Made by a program: the position numbers and the translations under genes. Under the pieces are notes generated by a model that worked only from the letters and a program-made list of their open reading frames with translations, was not told the origin of the DNA and did not search any database. Below, piece after piece: positions 28,611 through 38,323 of a stretch of DNA of 64,000 nucleotides (position 1 is its first letter; every line of letters starts with the position of its first letter). The DNA is from an uncultured Aurantimonas sp. (GTDB lineage: Bacteria > Pseudomonadota > Alphaproteobacteria > Rhizobiales > Rhizobiaceae), in the NCBI GenBank assembly GCA_947488615.1, contig CANKZU010000007.1, positions 124,001 through 188,000 of the forward strand, written 5' to 3'.

Positions 28611-29767
28611 TGCGGGTTCTCTTCCATGTGCAGCATCTTTTGGGCGTCGGGCATTTGCGGCGCGGCGAGCTTCTCGCCAACGCCATGGCCAAGCGCGGCA
28701 TGGCGGTGACCGTGGCGCTCGGCGGCATGCCGGTGCCGGAAATGCCGTTCGCCAGCGCCGATGTCGTGCAACTGCCTGCGACCAAGCTGAAAGGCGCCGA
28801 TTTCAAGGTGCTCTACGACGCCGATGGCGAACCGGTGACCGATGCCTGGCGCGCGGTGCGGCGGGACGCGCTGTTGCAGCTTTACGAAGAGATCCGGCCC
28901 GAAATCGTCCTCCTGGAGATGTATCCCTTCGGGCGCTGGCGCTTCGGCTTCGAGCTCCTACCGCTGCTCGAACTCGCCGCCCGCGACAAGCCGCGGGTCA
29001 AATGCGTCACCTCGGTCCGTGACATCTTGGTTGCGACCAAGCATCCCGAACGCGCGGCCAAGGGCGCGGCGATCGCGCGTGCGCATCTGGACGCCGTGCT
29101 GGTCCATTCCGATCCCTCGCTATTCGCCTTCGAGGAGACCTATCCGCATGCGGAGGAACTCGCCGATCTCATTGGCTACACCGGCTATGTGACGGAGCCG
29201 GCCGAGCGGGTTCGCGGAGCCGCGAACGGCGAAGTGATCGTCTCGGCCGGCGGCGGCGCGGCCGCCGGCGATTTGATGCGGGCGGCGATGGCCGCCCGTC
29301 CGTCGACGCCGCTTGCCGATCGGGTCTGGCGCTTCTTCACCGGGCCGCGCTTTCCCGCTGAGGCCTTCGACGAGCTGTCCGCGATTGCGGACGAGCGGAC
29401 CGTCGTGTCGCGCTTTGCGCCGAATTTCCAGGAACTGCTCGACGGCTGCGCCCTGTCGATTTCGCAGGCGGGTTACAACACAGTGATGAATCTCCTGCGG
29501 GCCGAGGCGCCCGCCGTCGTGGTGCCCTATGACGAGGGCGAGGAGACCGAGCAATGGCACCGCTCGGAACGCATGCGCGACATGGGGCTGCTGTCGGTGG
29601 TCAAGACGTCCGAACTCTCCCCGCCGACGATGGCGGCTGCGATCGCCGAAGCTCTGGAGCGACCGGCCGCCAAACGTCCGTCGATCGATCTCGATGGCGC
29701 GGCGCATGCGGCACGGATGATCGAGGCGCTTGGCAACGGCGATGATCGCGGCGGGATGGCCCGGTAG
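28610..29767 (+). CDS. Glycosyltransferase (GT28/MurG-like fold)
   Basis: The 385-aa protein begins RVLFHVQHLLGVGHLRRGELLANAMAKRG and has VSAGGGAAAGDL and LSISQAGYNTVMNLLRAEAPAVVVPYDEG, again a MurG-like GT-B pattern. It is similar to the first gene of this operon, suggesting duplication. ATG 28610 shares its A with the stop of the previous gene; GTG 28607 is also possible. Confidence 0.85.
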   Translation: MRVLFHVQHLLGVGHLRRGELLANAMAKRGMAVTVALGGMPVPEMPFASADVVQLPATKLKGADFKVLYDADGEPVTDAWRAVRRDALLQLYEEIRPEIVLLEMYPFGRWRFGFELLPLLELAARDKPRVKCVTSVRDILVATKHPERAAKGAAIARAHLDAVLVHSDPSLFAFEETYPHAEELADLIGYTGYVTEPAERVRGAANGEVIVSAGGGAAAGDLMRAAMAARPSTPLADRVWRFFTGPRFPAEAFDELSAIADERTVVSRFAPNFQELLDGCALSISQAGYNTVMNLLRAEAPAVVVPYDEGEETEQWHRSERMRDMGLLSVVKTSELSPPTMAAAIAEALERPAAKRPSIDLDGAAHAARMIEALGNGDDRGGMAR

Positions 29768-29885
29768 ATGGACGCCATGCGATCCAGAAATCGCATGACT
29801 TCGCCTGCCGGATCGTGGTGCAATCGGTTCGATGGCCGCTCCGCCTCCCGCCGGGACGCGTCGGGAGGCGCATGGGAGGATAGAC

Positions 29886-31844
29886 GTGGCGAGCGAGACG
29901 GCGACTCTGGAACGGCCCGTGTCGGATAGTCCGGAACCGGGGCCGAACGACGCCTCCGCGCTTCTGTCGATCCAATCCTTGTCGGTCGAGTTCCGTTCCA
30001 TGGCCGGCATGGTCCGGGCGGTCAACGGCCTGTCGATGACGATTGGTGCCGGACAGACCGTCGCGCTGGTCGGGGAATCGGGCTCCGGAAAGACCGTGAC
30101 CTCGCAGGCGATCCTCGGGCTGTTGCCGAGGGGAGCCATGATCACCGGCGGCCGAATCCTGTTTCGCGACCCTCTCCAGGGCGTCGTCGACCTAGCCGCG
30201 CTGTCGTCGAGGAGTTCTCGCTTCCGGGCGATCCGCGGCCAATCCATCTCCATCGTCTTCCAGGAGCCGATGACCTCCTTCTCGCCGCTCCACACGCTCG
30301 GCGACCAGATCGGCGAAGTGCTGGAAGTGCACGGGCGCGGCACTGGCGCGGAGGCCCGCGAGCGTACGATCGAGACGCTGCGGCTGGTGCGGTTTCCCGA
30401 GCCGGAGCGGGCGTTGACATCCTATCCCTTCGAATTGTCGGGCGGTCTGCGCCAACGGGCGATGATCGCGATGGCGCTGATCTGCAAGCCGTCGCTGCTC
30501 ATCGCCGACGAGCCGACGACGGCGCTCGACGTCACCTTGCAGGCACAGATTCTCAAGCTCCTGCGCGACATGCAGGCCGAACTCGGCATGGCCGTCCTGC
30601 TGATCACCCACGATCTCGGCGTGGTCGCCAATCTCGCCGAGGAAGTGGTCGTCATGCACCACGGCAAGGTGATGGAGTCCGGTTCCGCGACGGCGATTTT
30701 CGCGCGCCCGCAGCACCCCTATCTGATTTCGCTGATGAAGGCGGTTCCCGATCTCGACCGGGAGGAAGCGCCACGTCTCAAGCCGATCCGCGAGATCAAG
30801 GTCGATGCCGAGGCACTATTCACCCGAGAGACGGTCGGGACCCCCGGTGAACCGCTGCTTGAACTCAAGGAGCTCAGCAAGAGCTTTTCGCGGCGTGGCG
30901 ACAAACGTCTCTTCTCCCGAGCGCCAACGCCGGGTGTGCATGCGCTCAAGGATGTGTCCTTGAGCGTCCGCCGCGGCGAGTGTCTCGGCCTCGTCGGCGA
31001 ATCCGGTTCCGGCAAGACGACGCTGGCACGCGCCATCATGCGCGCCGTCGAGGTGGATTCAGGTTCGATGGTGTTCAACGCCCAATCAGGGCCTGTCGAC
31101 CTCGTCAACGCCGACCGCGCCGAACTCTTCGCGGTTCGCAACTGCCTGCAATATGTCTTCCAGGATCCGTTCTCTTCGCTCGATCCGCGCATGACCGTGG
31201 GCGCGATCCTGGCCGAACCGTTCGAGATCCATCGCAAGAGCAGTGGATCCGAGAAGCAGCGACGGATCGAGCGCCTGCTGGCGGCGGTGGGGCTGGAAGC
31301 GCAATACGCCAATCGCTACCCGCACAGCTTCTCCGGCGGGCAGCGCCAGCGGATCGGCATCGCGCGCGCGTTGGCCCTGCAACCGGAATTGCTCATCTGC
31401 GACGAGCCGGTGGCCGCCCTCGACGTTTCGGTGCAGGCGCAGATCCTCAACCTGTTGAAGGATCTGCAACGTCTCTGCGGGCTTACCTATCTGTTCATCT
31501 CCCACAATCTGGCGGTCGTGAATTACGTCGCCGATCGCATCGCGGTGATGTGTGACGGCGAGATCGTCGAGCTCGCGCCGCGCCGGGAGTTGTTTCACGC
31601 ACCGCTGCATCCCTATACGCAGATGCTCATGCAAGCGGTGCCGCACGCCGATCCCTCGCGTCCGCTCGACTTCGCGCATATCCCTTCGGCCGGCGAGATC
31701 GGCCGACGCGCATGGCCGGAGCCGTTCACCGTTGTCGAGGGGGTCGAGCGGCCACTTCTGGAGGCCCGGCCGGATCATTTCGTGCGGGCTGCCAATCTAA
31801 CGTTTCTGGCCACGATCTCAGCTGGCCCGCCAAAGGTCGACTGA
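29886..31844 (+). CDS. Fused double ATP-binding protein of a peptide/opine ABC importer
   Basis: The 652-aa protein has two complete ABC ATPase domains of the DppD-DppF type. The first has Walker A GESGSGKT and signature [19 protein letters not shown] with [10 protein letters not shown]; the second has [28 protein letters not shown] and [10 protein letters not shown]. The C-terminal oligopeptide-type extensions ([28 protein letters not shown]) are present. GTG 29886 has GGGAGGA 7 bases upstream; ATG 29832 is the alternative. It probably energises the DppBC-type permeases at 37169-39318, which lie on the other strand. Confidence 0.9.
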   Translation: MASETATLERPVSDSPEPGPNDASALLSIQSLSVEFRSMAGMVRAVNGLSMTIGAGQTVALVGESGSGKTVTSQAILGLLPRGAMITGGRILFRDPLQGVVDLAALSSRSSRFRAIRGQSISIVFQEPMTSFSPLHTLGDQIGEVLEVHGRGTGAEARERTIETLRLVRFPEPERALTSYPFELSGGLRQRAMIAMALICKPSLLIADEPTTALDVTLQAQILKLLRDMQAELGMAVLLITHDLGVVANLAEEVVVMHHGKVMESGSATAIFARPQHPYLISLMKAVPDLDREEAPRLKPIREIKVDAEALFTRETVGTPGEPLLELKELSKSFSRRGDKRLFSRAPTPGVHALKDVSLSVRRGECLGLVGESGSGKTTLARAIMRAVEVDSGSMVFNAQSGPVDLVNADRAELFAVRNCLQYVFQDPFSSLDPRMTVGAILAEPFEIHRKSSGSEKQRRIERLLAAVGLEAQYANRYPHSFSGGQRQRIGIARALALQPELLICDEPVAALDVSVQAQILNLLKDLQRLCGLTYLFISHNLAVVNYVADRIAVMCDGEIVELAPRRELFHAPLHPYTQMLMQAVPHADPSRPLDFAHIPSAGEIGRRAWPEPFTVVEGVERPLLEARPDHFVRAANLTFLATISAGPPKVD

Positions 31845-31845
31845 G

Positions 31846-34551
31846 ATGGCGGTGCATGACAGCCTCGACGAAAGCGTCTTCCGCTACGTCTGGCGGCATA
31901 CGCGTCGTCAGCAGGTCTGGCTGTTTCTCGTACTCGTGGTTTCGCTGCCGTTCTATTATCTGACGCTCGATCTCCCTAAACGTATCGTCAACGGTCCGAT
32001 TCAAGGCGAATGGCAGCCGGGAGAAACGGAAACAGTCTTCGAAGTGATCCTGCCGATCCCCGATTTTCTCGGCGGCGGGACGCTTGCACTGTTCGACGGC
32101 TTCGAATTCGACCGGTTCGGCGTCCTCCTCAGCCTCAGCCTCACTTTCCTGTTCTTTGTCGTCGTGAACGGGCTCTTCAAATTCTACCTGTCGAACTACA
32201 AGGGCCAGCTCGGCGAACGGCTGCTCCGCCGCCTGCGCTATCAACTGGTCGACCGGGTGCTGCGCTTCCCGACCGGCCGCTTCAAGCAGATCCGCGGGCC
32301 CGAGATCGCGTCGATGATCAAGGACGAGACCGAACCCGTCGGCGGCTTTGGCGGCAGCGCGTTCGCCGACCCGTCGCTGTTGCTCAGCCAGGCGTTGACG
32401 GCCCTCGTGTTCATTTTCCTGCAGAATGTCTGGCTCGGATCGATTGCCGGCGCCATCGTGCTCATCCAGCTTATCCTGATCCCCCAGATGCGCCGGCGCC
32501 TCGTCGTCCTCGCCCGCGCACGCCAGCTCACGGCCCGGCTTTTGTCCGGCCGGATCGGCGAGATCGTCGAGAGCATCCCGTCGATCCGCACCAACGATAC
32601 TTCGAACTGGGAGCGAGCCGAACTCGGCAGCCGCCTCGGCAAGATCCTCTGGATTCGCTATGATTTCTTTCGGTGGAAATTCCTCACCAACTTCGTCAAC
32701 AACCTGTTGGCCCAGACCACGCCGTTCATCTTCTACCTGATCGGCGGCTATTTCGTCATCGTCGGGCGGCTCGATATCGGCCAGCTCGTCGCGGTGATCG
32801 CGGCCTATAAGGACTTGCCCGGGCCGCTCAAGGAACTGATTACCTGGGATCAGTTCCGCGTCGATGTGCAGTCCAAATACGCGCAAATCCGGGAGCAGTT
32901 CGCCCTGGGTAACCTGCTCCCGCCGACGTTGCATGCGGTATCTTATGAGGAGCCCCCGCGCATCGACGGCGACATTTCGATTGTCGGCCTGAGGATCGCC
33001 GACGAGGCGGGCAACGATCTGCTGGAGCCTGCGAGCCTGCGGATTTCCGCCGGCGAGGCGCTGGCCGTCGTGGGGCCGGTCGGAGGCGGCGGCGAATACC
33101 TCGCCGAGGCGCTGGTCCGGCTGGTGGATGTCGCCGGAGGACGCATCAGCATCGACGGGCAGGCTCTGGATGGCTTGCCGGAATCCTTTGTCGGGCGCCG
33201 CATCGCCTATACCGAGGCCGGCCTCTATTTCCCCAGGATGTCGATCCGCGACGCGCTGGTCTACGGCCTGCGCCACGCCCCGCTGATCCGCGAGAAACGT
33301 CGCGGACGCGAGGAGGTGGTTCGACTCGAGGAGGCGCGAAAGTCCGGCAATATCGACCTCGATATCCGGGACGACTGGATCGACTACAAGGCGGCAGGTG
33401 TCGATGGCCCGGAGGCGTTGACGCCGCGACTTGCCGAAGTGCTGGAGATCGCCGGGCTGCGGCTCGACATCTCGCGGCTTGGACTACGCAATCGCCTGCC
33501 GCCCGACCTGCCGGACGAGGTGGCCGAGCGTATTCTCGAGGCGCGGCAGGCTTTTCGCACCCGGCTCGCAGAGGGCGGCGAAGAGGATTATTTCGAATCC
33601 TTCGACGCGGACAGCTATTCGGACTATGCGACGCTGTTCGAAAACCTCGTTTTCGGCATCGCCTTGTCGGAGGCCACTGAGGGAGCGCCGCTGGCCGCGC
33701 GGCCGCAGATGCGGGCCGTCTTGAAGCAGACCGGGCTCGACCGGATTTTGTTCGACATGGGACGCCAGATCTCCGAAACCCTCATCGAAATCTTCGGCGA
33801 CCTGTCTCCCGACAATCCGCTGATGGACAATGTCGACCTGATGTCGCCCGACGACGTCGAGTTCTTTCGCGCCGCCCTGCGCCGTGTCTCAGGGGATCGG
33901 GGTGTCTCGGACGAGGATCGTTGCGCGTTCCAGGAACTGGCCTTCGGCTATGTCGAGCCACGTCACCGCCTGGGGCTCATCGACGCGGATATCAAGGCAA
34001 AGATCCTTGAAGGCCGCGAACGGTTCCGCGAAGGTCTCGAACCTGACATGGCTCAGGCCGTTTCCCTCCATTCGCCCGATGCGGTCAACCGCGCCGCGAG
34101 TTTTCAGGACAACGTCCTGTTCGGCCGCGTGGTGGACCGCTACGCGGAAGCCTCGGTGCGCATCAACGAAGTGCTGATGGAGACGATGCGCGAGACCGGT
34201 CTGTCCCAGGTTGTGTTCGAGATCGGGCTCGATTTCGACATCGGCAGTGGCGCCAAGCGCCTGTCCTCCGGCCAGCGGCAAAAGCTGGCGCTGGCCAGGG
34301 CGCTGCTCAAGCGCGCCGACTTGTTCGTTCTCAATCGGCCGATTTCCGCCCTTGACGGCGACAGCCAGCGCGCGACAATTGAGCGCGTCCTTGCATCGCG
34401 CGAGGCCCTCGGTGCTGAACGGCAGACAGTTGTCTGGGTCTTGGCCAATGCCGAGCACGCGGAATTGTTCGATCGGACGATCGAATTTCGGGACGGCCGG
34501 ATGACGACGTCGCAGCGCAAGGTCGACCGCGCGGTCGACGAGCCGGCCTGA
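31846..34551 (+). CDS. ABC exporter-like protein with degraded ATPase motifs and a large insertion
   Basis: The 901-aa protein has an exporter-type membrane domain in residues 1-340 (about six helices) and a nucleotide-binding domain from about 370. The Walker A site reads GPVGGGGEY (about 410-418) and lacks the GK(S/T). The Walker B site reads LFVLNRPIS, lacking both Asp and Glu. The signature RLSSGQRQ (805-812) and D-loop SALD remain. About 395 residues separate Walker A from the signature, so an insertion of some 250 residues rich in Asp, Glu and Arg lies between. Catalysis is doubtful. The gene starts 1 base after the double ATPase and precedes a cyclic-nucleotide-binding protein. Confidence 0.85.
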   Translation: MAVHDSLDESVFRYVWRHTRRQQVWLFLVLVVSLPFYYLTLDLPKRIVNGPIQGEWQPGETETVFEVILPIPDFLGGGTLALFDGFEFDRFGVLLSLSLTFLFFVVVNGLFKFYLSNYKGQLGERLLRRLRYQLVDRVLRFPTGRFKQIRGPEIASMIKDETEPVGGFGGSAFADPSLLLSQALTALVFIFLQNVWLGSIAGAIVLIQLILIPQMRRRLVVLARARQLTARLLSGRIGEIVESIPSIRTNDTSNWERAELGSRLGKILWIRYDFFRWKFLTNFVNNLLAQTTPFIFYLIGGYFVIVGRLDIGQLVAVIAAYKDLPGPLKELITWDQFRVDVQSKYAQIREQFALGNLLPPTLHAVSYEEPPRIDGDISIVGLRIADEAGNDLLEPASLRISAGEALAVVGPVGGGGEYLAEALVRLVDVAGGRISIDGQALDGLPESFVGRRIAYTEAGLYFPRMSIRDALVYGLRHAPLIREKRRGREEVVRLEEARKSGNIDLDIRDDWIDYKAAGVDGPEALTPRLAEVLEIAGLRLDISRLGLRNRLPPDLPDEVAERILEARQAFRTRLAEGGEEDYFESFDADSYSDYATLFENLVFGIALSEATEGAPLAARPQMRAVLKQTGLDRILFDMGRQISETLIEIFGDLSPDNPLMDNVDLMSPDDVEFFRAALRRVSGDRGVSDEDRCAFQELAFGYVEPRHRLGLIDADIKAKILEGRERFREGLEPDMAQAVSLHSPDAVNRAASFQDNVLFGRVVDRYAEASVRINEVLMETMRETGLSQVVFEIGLDFDIGSGAKRLSSGQRQKLALARALLKRADLFVLNRPISALDGDSQRATIERVLASREALGAERQTVVWVLANAEHAELFDRTIEFRDGRMTTSQRKVDRAVDEPA

Positions 34552-34600
34552 AGGATACAGGTATGGCCATGATTCAGACGACCGCGGGCAGAGGGACGAC

Positions 34601-35074
34601 GTGACGCTTCTCAAATCCGAAATGGACCTTCTGCGATCGGTCCCGATTTTCGCCGGCATCGAACCGAGCCGGTTGAAGCTGATCGCCTTCACTGCGGATT
34701 CTATCGCCTACCGCGCCGGACAGGCGTTGGTCCGGCAGGGTCAGCCGGGCGACGCGGCCTATGTGCTGGTCGAGGGTGAGGCGGAGGTCTCTATAGGGAC
34801 GGAATCCGGCGAGTACGTCGTCGCCACGCTCGGACCCGGCGATGTCGTGGGCGAGATATCGATCCTTTGCGATACTCCGCGAACGGCGACGGTGACCGCC
34901 AGCACGGACGTGTCGGCACTGCGGGTGCGCAAGGATTCGTTCTTGCAGCTCCTGCGCCAGTTCCCCGAGATCGCTGCGGAAGTGATGCGCAGCCTGGCCG
35001 AACGCCTGACCCACACCAATGAGGAACTTGTCCGGGCGCGCAATCTGGCCGCGTCGCGGGATGACGACGCTTGA
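34601..35074 (+). CDS. Cyclic nucleotide-binding domain protein
   Basis: The 157-aa protein is a stand-alone CRP-type cNMP-binding domain (IFAGIEPSRLKLIAF, then the phosphate-binding cassette GDVVGEISILCDTPRTATVTA with the Glu and Arg that hold the cyclic phosphate). There is no helix-turn-helix, so it is not a DNA-binding CRP. GTG 34601 has GAGGG upstream. The MBL gene overlaps its end (TTGA). With a cyclase two genes downstream, it is likely the receptor in a local cAMP circuit, perhaps acting on the ABC protein. Confidence 0.88.
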   Translation: MTLLKSEMDLLRSVPIFAGIEPSRLKLIAFTADSIAYRAGQALVRQGQPGDAAYVLVEGEAEVSIGTESGEYVVATLGPGDVVGEISILCDTPRTATVTASTDVSALRVRKDSFLQLLRQFPEIAAEVMRSLAERLTHTNEELVRARNLAASRDDDA

Positions 35075-35925
35075 CCCGCTTCCAGCTGACGATCTGGGGC
35101 GCGCGCGGCAGCATCTCCGCGCCGGCCGCCGCCAACACCCGCTTCGGCAGCGATACCAGCTGCATTGAGGTTCGCTGCGGCGACCGTGTCCTGGTGCTGG
35201 ACGCCGGGACAGGCATCGTGGGCTGTGGCCGCAAGCTCTGCCACGAGGGCGTGCGGGACCTCGACATTCTTTTCACCCACTGCCACTTCGACCATATCAT
35301 GGGCCTGCCGTTCATGATTCCGCTCTACACGGAGGAGGCCGTGGTGCGGCTTCACGCCGGGCATTTCCTGGACGAAACCAGCTGCCGCAGCATGGTCGAG
35401 CGCTTCATGTGCCCGCCCTATTTCCCGGTGACGCCGAAGCAGTTCACGGCGCGCATCGACTACCGCGATTTTCGTCCGCCCGACGTTCTGACACTTCCCG
35501 ACGACATTTGCGTGCGGACGGTTCGGCTCAATCATCCGAACGGCGCGGTGGGATATCGGGTCGAGTATGCGGGGCGTTCGTTCTGCTACATCACCGATAC
35601 CGAGCACGAGCCAGACAAACCTGATGCCGCGATCCGCGATTTCATCGCCGGTTCGGATCTGATGATCTACGATTCCATGTATACCGACGAGGAATTTCCC
35701 ACTTTCCAGGGCTTCGGGCACTCGACCTGGCAGGAGGGTGTGCGACTTTGCCGCGCGGCCGACGTGGCAAATCTGGTCATTTTCCACCATGATATCTCGC
35801 GAACTGACGCATGGCTGGAGGCTCTGGCGACCACAGCGCGCAAAGCCTTTCCCGGAGCGATCGTGGCGCGCACGGGCCTGACCATCGACATCGGCGAAGG
35901 CGTGCGAATCCTCGAAGGTGGCTGA
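35071..35925 (+). CDS. MBL-fold metallo-hydrolase, possible cyclic nucleotide phosphodiesterase
   Basis: The 284-aa protein begins LTIWGARGSISAPAAANTRFGSDTSCIEV and has the metal site THCHFDHIMGLP (H70, H72, D74, H75), with later histidines and aspartates in ITDTEHEPD and IYDSMY. It is a metallo-beta-lactamase-fold phosphodiesterase-like enzyme. Lying between a cNMP-binding protein and a cyclase, it may hydrolyse the same cyclic nucleotide; this is inferred from context. The start is TTG 35071, since no ATG or GTG lies near. Confidence 0.8.
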   Translation: MTRFQLTIWGARGSISAPAAANTRFGSDTSCIEVRCGDRVLVLDAGTGIVGCGRKLCHEGVRDLDILFTHCHFDHIMGLPFMIPLYTEEAVVRLHAGHFLDETSCRSMVERFMCPPYFPVTPKQFTARIDYRDFRPPDVLTLPDDICVRTVRLNHPNGAVGYRVEYAGRSFCYITDTEHEPDKPDAAIRDFIAGSDLMIYDSMYTDEEFPTFQGFGHSTWQEGVRLCRAADVANLVIFHHDISRTDAWLEALATTARKAFPGAIVARTGLTIDIGEGVRILEGG

Positions 35926-35926
35926 G

Positions 35927-37156
35927 ATGGGGCTGGCGAAACAGGTGGACGAATGGCTGATCCGTCAGGCGCTCGGCAAGCCGAATCTGGAGGATGTCTT
36001 CCATCAGCTTTGCCTGAGGCTGAGCGGCATCGGCATCCCGATCGCCCGCGCCCGGTTGAACTGGCCGACGCTGCATCCGCTGTTTCGGGCCGAAATGATC
36101 AAATGGCACCGGGACGAGGACGCGGTTCTCGAGCATTTCCACCATCAGGACGCGAACACCGAGGCCTGGCAGAGAAGCCCGCTGCGCTACATGCTGGAGG
36201 CGGACCTTCCCGTCCTGCGGCGGCGTTTGGCCGGACCGGGCACGCTCCTCGACTTCCCGCTGTTCGAGGAACTCGCCGCCGAGGGCTACACCGACTACAT
36301 CGCCCTTTCGACCGAATTTTCGCAACCCACCACATTCATGGATATGCCGACGGCCGGAATCTTCGTCATTTGGGCGAGCGATCGCTCTTCCGGGTTTACC
36401 GACGAGGATATCGGCGTTCTGCAGGCGATCCAGCAGACCTTCGCCCTCGTGTCCAAGACGATCATCCAGTCGCGGATCACCACCAATATCGTCGAGACTT
36501 ATCTGGGACGGCAGGCCGGCCATAGCGTTCTCAGCGGCAACATCCGCCTCGGCGACGGTGCGACGACGAGAGCACTGGTCTGGTATTCGGATCTGCGGGA
36601 CTCGACGCGCCTGACCGGACGGCTGGAAAGTGACGCATTCTTGCGGCTTCTCAACGACTATTTCGAATGCGCCGCACGCCCGGCGATCCGGGCCGGCGGC
36701 GAGGTGCTCGCCTTTATCGGCGACGCCGTGCTGGTGGTCTTTCCGCTCGACGACGAGACGGATGTTGCGGCCCTCAGCGTCAAGGTGCTGAAGGCGGTCG
36801 GCGAATCGTTCAAGATGCGCGAGGTGGCCAACGCGGTCCGGCGCGAACGCGGCCTCGACACGATGGATTTCGGCATCGGCCTCAATATCGGCAACGTCGT
36901 CTTCGGCAATATCGGGGTGCCCGAGCGCCTGGCCTTCACCGTGATCGGACCGACGGTCACCGAGGTCGAACGCATCGAGAAACTGACCAAGACAATGGAG
37001 CTCAGCGTGCTCGCCAGCGCCGAGGTCGCCGCGCTTTTGCCGGAACGCTGGGATTCTGTCGGCGTCCATGCTCTCAACGGGGTGGAGCGGCGGATGGAGC
37101 TGTTCACGCCGCGTCTGGCCGAGGCCGTGCCGCTCAGCGCCGCCGCCGGCGAATAG
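35927..37156 (+). CDS. Class III adenylate/guanylate cyclase, soluble
   Basis: The 409-aa protein has a GAF-like N-terminal half (residues 1-190) and a class III cyclase domain (RALVWYSDLRDSTRLTGRLE with the metal-binding Asp, VLAFIGDAVLVVFPL, FTVIGPTVTEVERIEKLTK). No membrane segment is visible. ATG 35927 follows the MBL stop by one base and has GAAGG upstream; GTG 35918 is the alternative. It closes the operon of ABC protein, cNMP receptor, MBL hydrolase and cyclase. Confidence 0.88.
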   Translation: MGLAKQVDEWLIRQALGKPNLEDVFHQLCLRLSGIGIPIARARLNWPTLHPLFRAEMIKWHRDEDAVLEHFHHQDANTEAWQRSPLRYMLEADLPVLRRRLAGPGTLLDFPLFEELAAEGYTDYIALSTEFSQPTTFMDMPTAGIFVIWASDRSSGFTDEDIGVLQAIQQTFALVSKTIIQSRITTNIVETYLGRQAGHSVLSGNIRLGDGATTRALVWYSDLRDSTRLTGRLESDAFLRLLNDYFECAARPAIRAGGEVLAFIGDAVLVVFPLDDETDVAALSVKVLKAVGESFKMREVANAVRRERGLDTMDFGIGLNIGNVVFGNIGVPERLAFTVIGPTVTEVERIEKLTKTMELSVLASAEVAALLPERWDSVGVHALNGVERRMELFTPRLAEAVPLSAAAGE

Positions 37157-37168
37157 CTGATCTGCTGC

Positions 37169-38323
37169 TCAGTGGTGCGGGTCGACCGCGTCGCGCAGGC
37201 CATCGCCGACGAAACTGAAGGCGAGCACGGCGAGGACCACCGGCAGCATCGGCAACAGCAGCCACGGATAGAGCGCCACCGCCTCGATGTTCTGCGCTTC
37301 CGACAACAAGACGCCCCAACTGGTGATCGGCGGGCGAAGACCCAGCCCGAGGAAGCTCAAGGCGGTCTCGGCCAGGATCATCGTTGGGATCGACAGCGAC
37401 GCCGAGGCGATAAGATGGCTCATGAAATTCGGCAGGAGGTGCCGGAAGATGATCCTGCGGGGGCTCGCGCCCAGCATTTCGGCCGCGACGACGAAATCCT
37501 CCTCGCGCAGGGCAAAGAGCTTCGAGCGCACGGCGCGCGCCAGCCCCGGCCAGTCGAGCAGCGCCAGGATCAAGGTGATGCCGAAATAGATGAGCAGCGG
37601 GCTCCAGGTGACCGGAAGCGCGGCGGAAAGGGCGAGCCAGAGCGGCAGTTCCGGGATCGACCGAAGGATCTCCGTCGTTCGCTGCACGACGGAATCGACC
37701 CAGCCGCCGAAATAACCGGCGAGCCCACCGATGGTAATGCCCAGAAGAAAGCTCAGTGTCACACCGACGAGGCCGACGGTCAGCGAGATTCGCGCGCCGT
37801 AGGAGATGCGCGAAAACATGTCGCGGCCGAGACGGTCGGTTCCCATGAGAAAGAATGTGCCTTCCTCGGGCGGGCAGACGAAATGGAACCGGGCTTTCAC
37901 CGTGCCCCAGAATTCATAAGGGTCGCCCTGGCAAAAGAACCTCAGCGGCAGCGGCCGGGAAGTGTCTTCGCTGTATTCGCGCTTCAGCGTCTCCAGATTG
38001 AGATTATAGTCGAGGCGATAGACGAAGGGGCCGACGAACTGGCCTTCGTGGATGAGATGCAGCGGCTGCGGCGGAGCGAAGATAAAGTCGGTGTTGCGGG
38101 TCTGGAGTTCGTAGGGCGCGATCATCTCGACGATGACGATCGCGGCGTAGCTGAACAAAAGGAAAGCAAGCGAGACGACGGCCACGCGGTGGCGCAGGAA
38201 GCGCCACCAGATCAGCTTCGTCTGGGAGGCCTCCATATAGGCTCGAGACACCGTCGAGCCCGCGGCGACCGTCGCCTCCGGATCGAACGGTTCGCGCGAG
38301 ACGAAGTGGGGAGTGGGGCTCAT
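37169..38323 (-). CDS. ABC importer permease, DppC/OppC type
   Basis: The 384-aa inner-membrane protein has six or so helices, a large periplasmic loop between the first two, and the EAA loop EMLGASPRRIIFRHLLPN followed by ETALSFLGLGLRPP, typical of the OppC group. ATG 38323 overlaps the stop of the upstream permease gene (ATGA). It would import peptides or similar solutes with the neighbouring permease and binding protein. Confidence 0.92.
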   Translation of the reverse strand: MSPTPHFVSREPFDPEATVAAGSTVSRAYMEASQTKLIWWRFLRHRVAVVSLAFLLFSYAAIVIVEMIAPYELQTRNTDFIFAPPQPLHLIHEGQFVGPFVYRLDYNLNLETLKREYSEDTSRPLPLRFFCQGDPYEFWGTVKARFHFVCPPEEGTFFLMGTDRLGRDMFSRISYGARISLTVGLVGVTLSFLLGITIGGLAGYFGGWVDSVVQRTTEILRSIPELPLWLALSAALPVTWSPLLIYFGITLILALLDWPGLARAVRSKLFALREEDFVVAAEMLGASPRRIIFRHLLPNFMSHLIASASLSIPTMILAETALSFLGLGLRPPITSWGVLLSEAQNIEAVALYPWLLLPMLPVVLAVLAFSFVGDGLRDAVDPHH

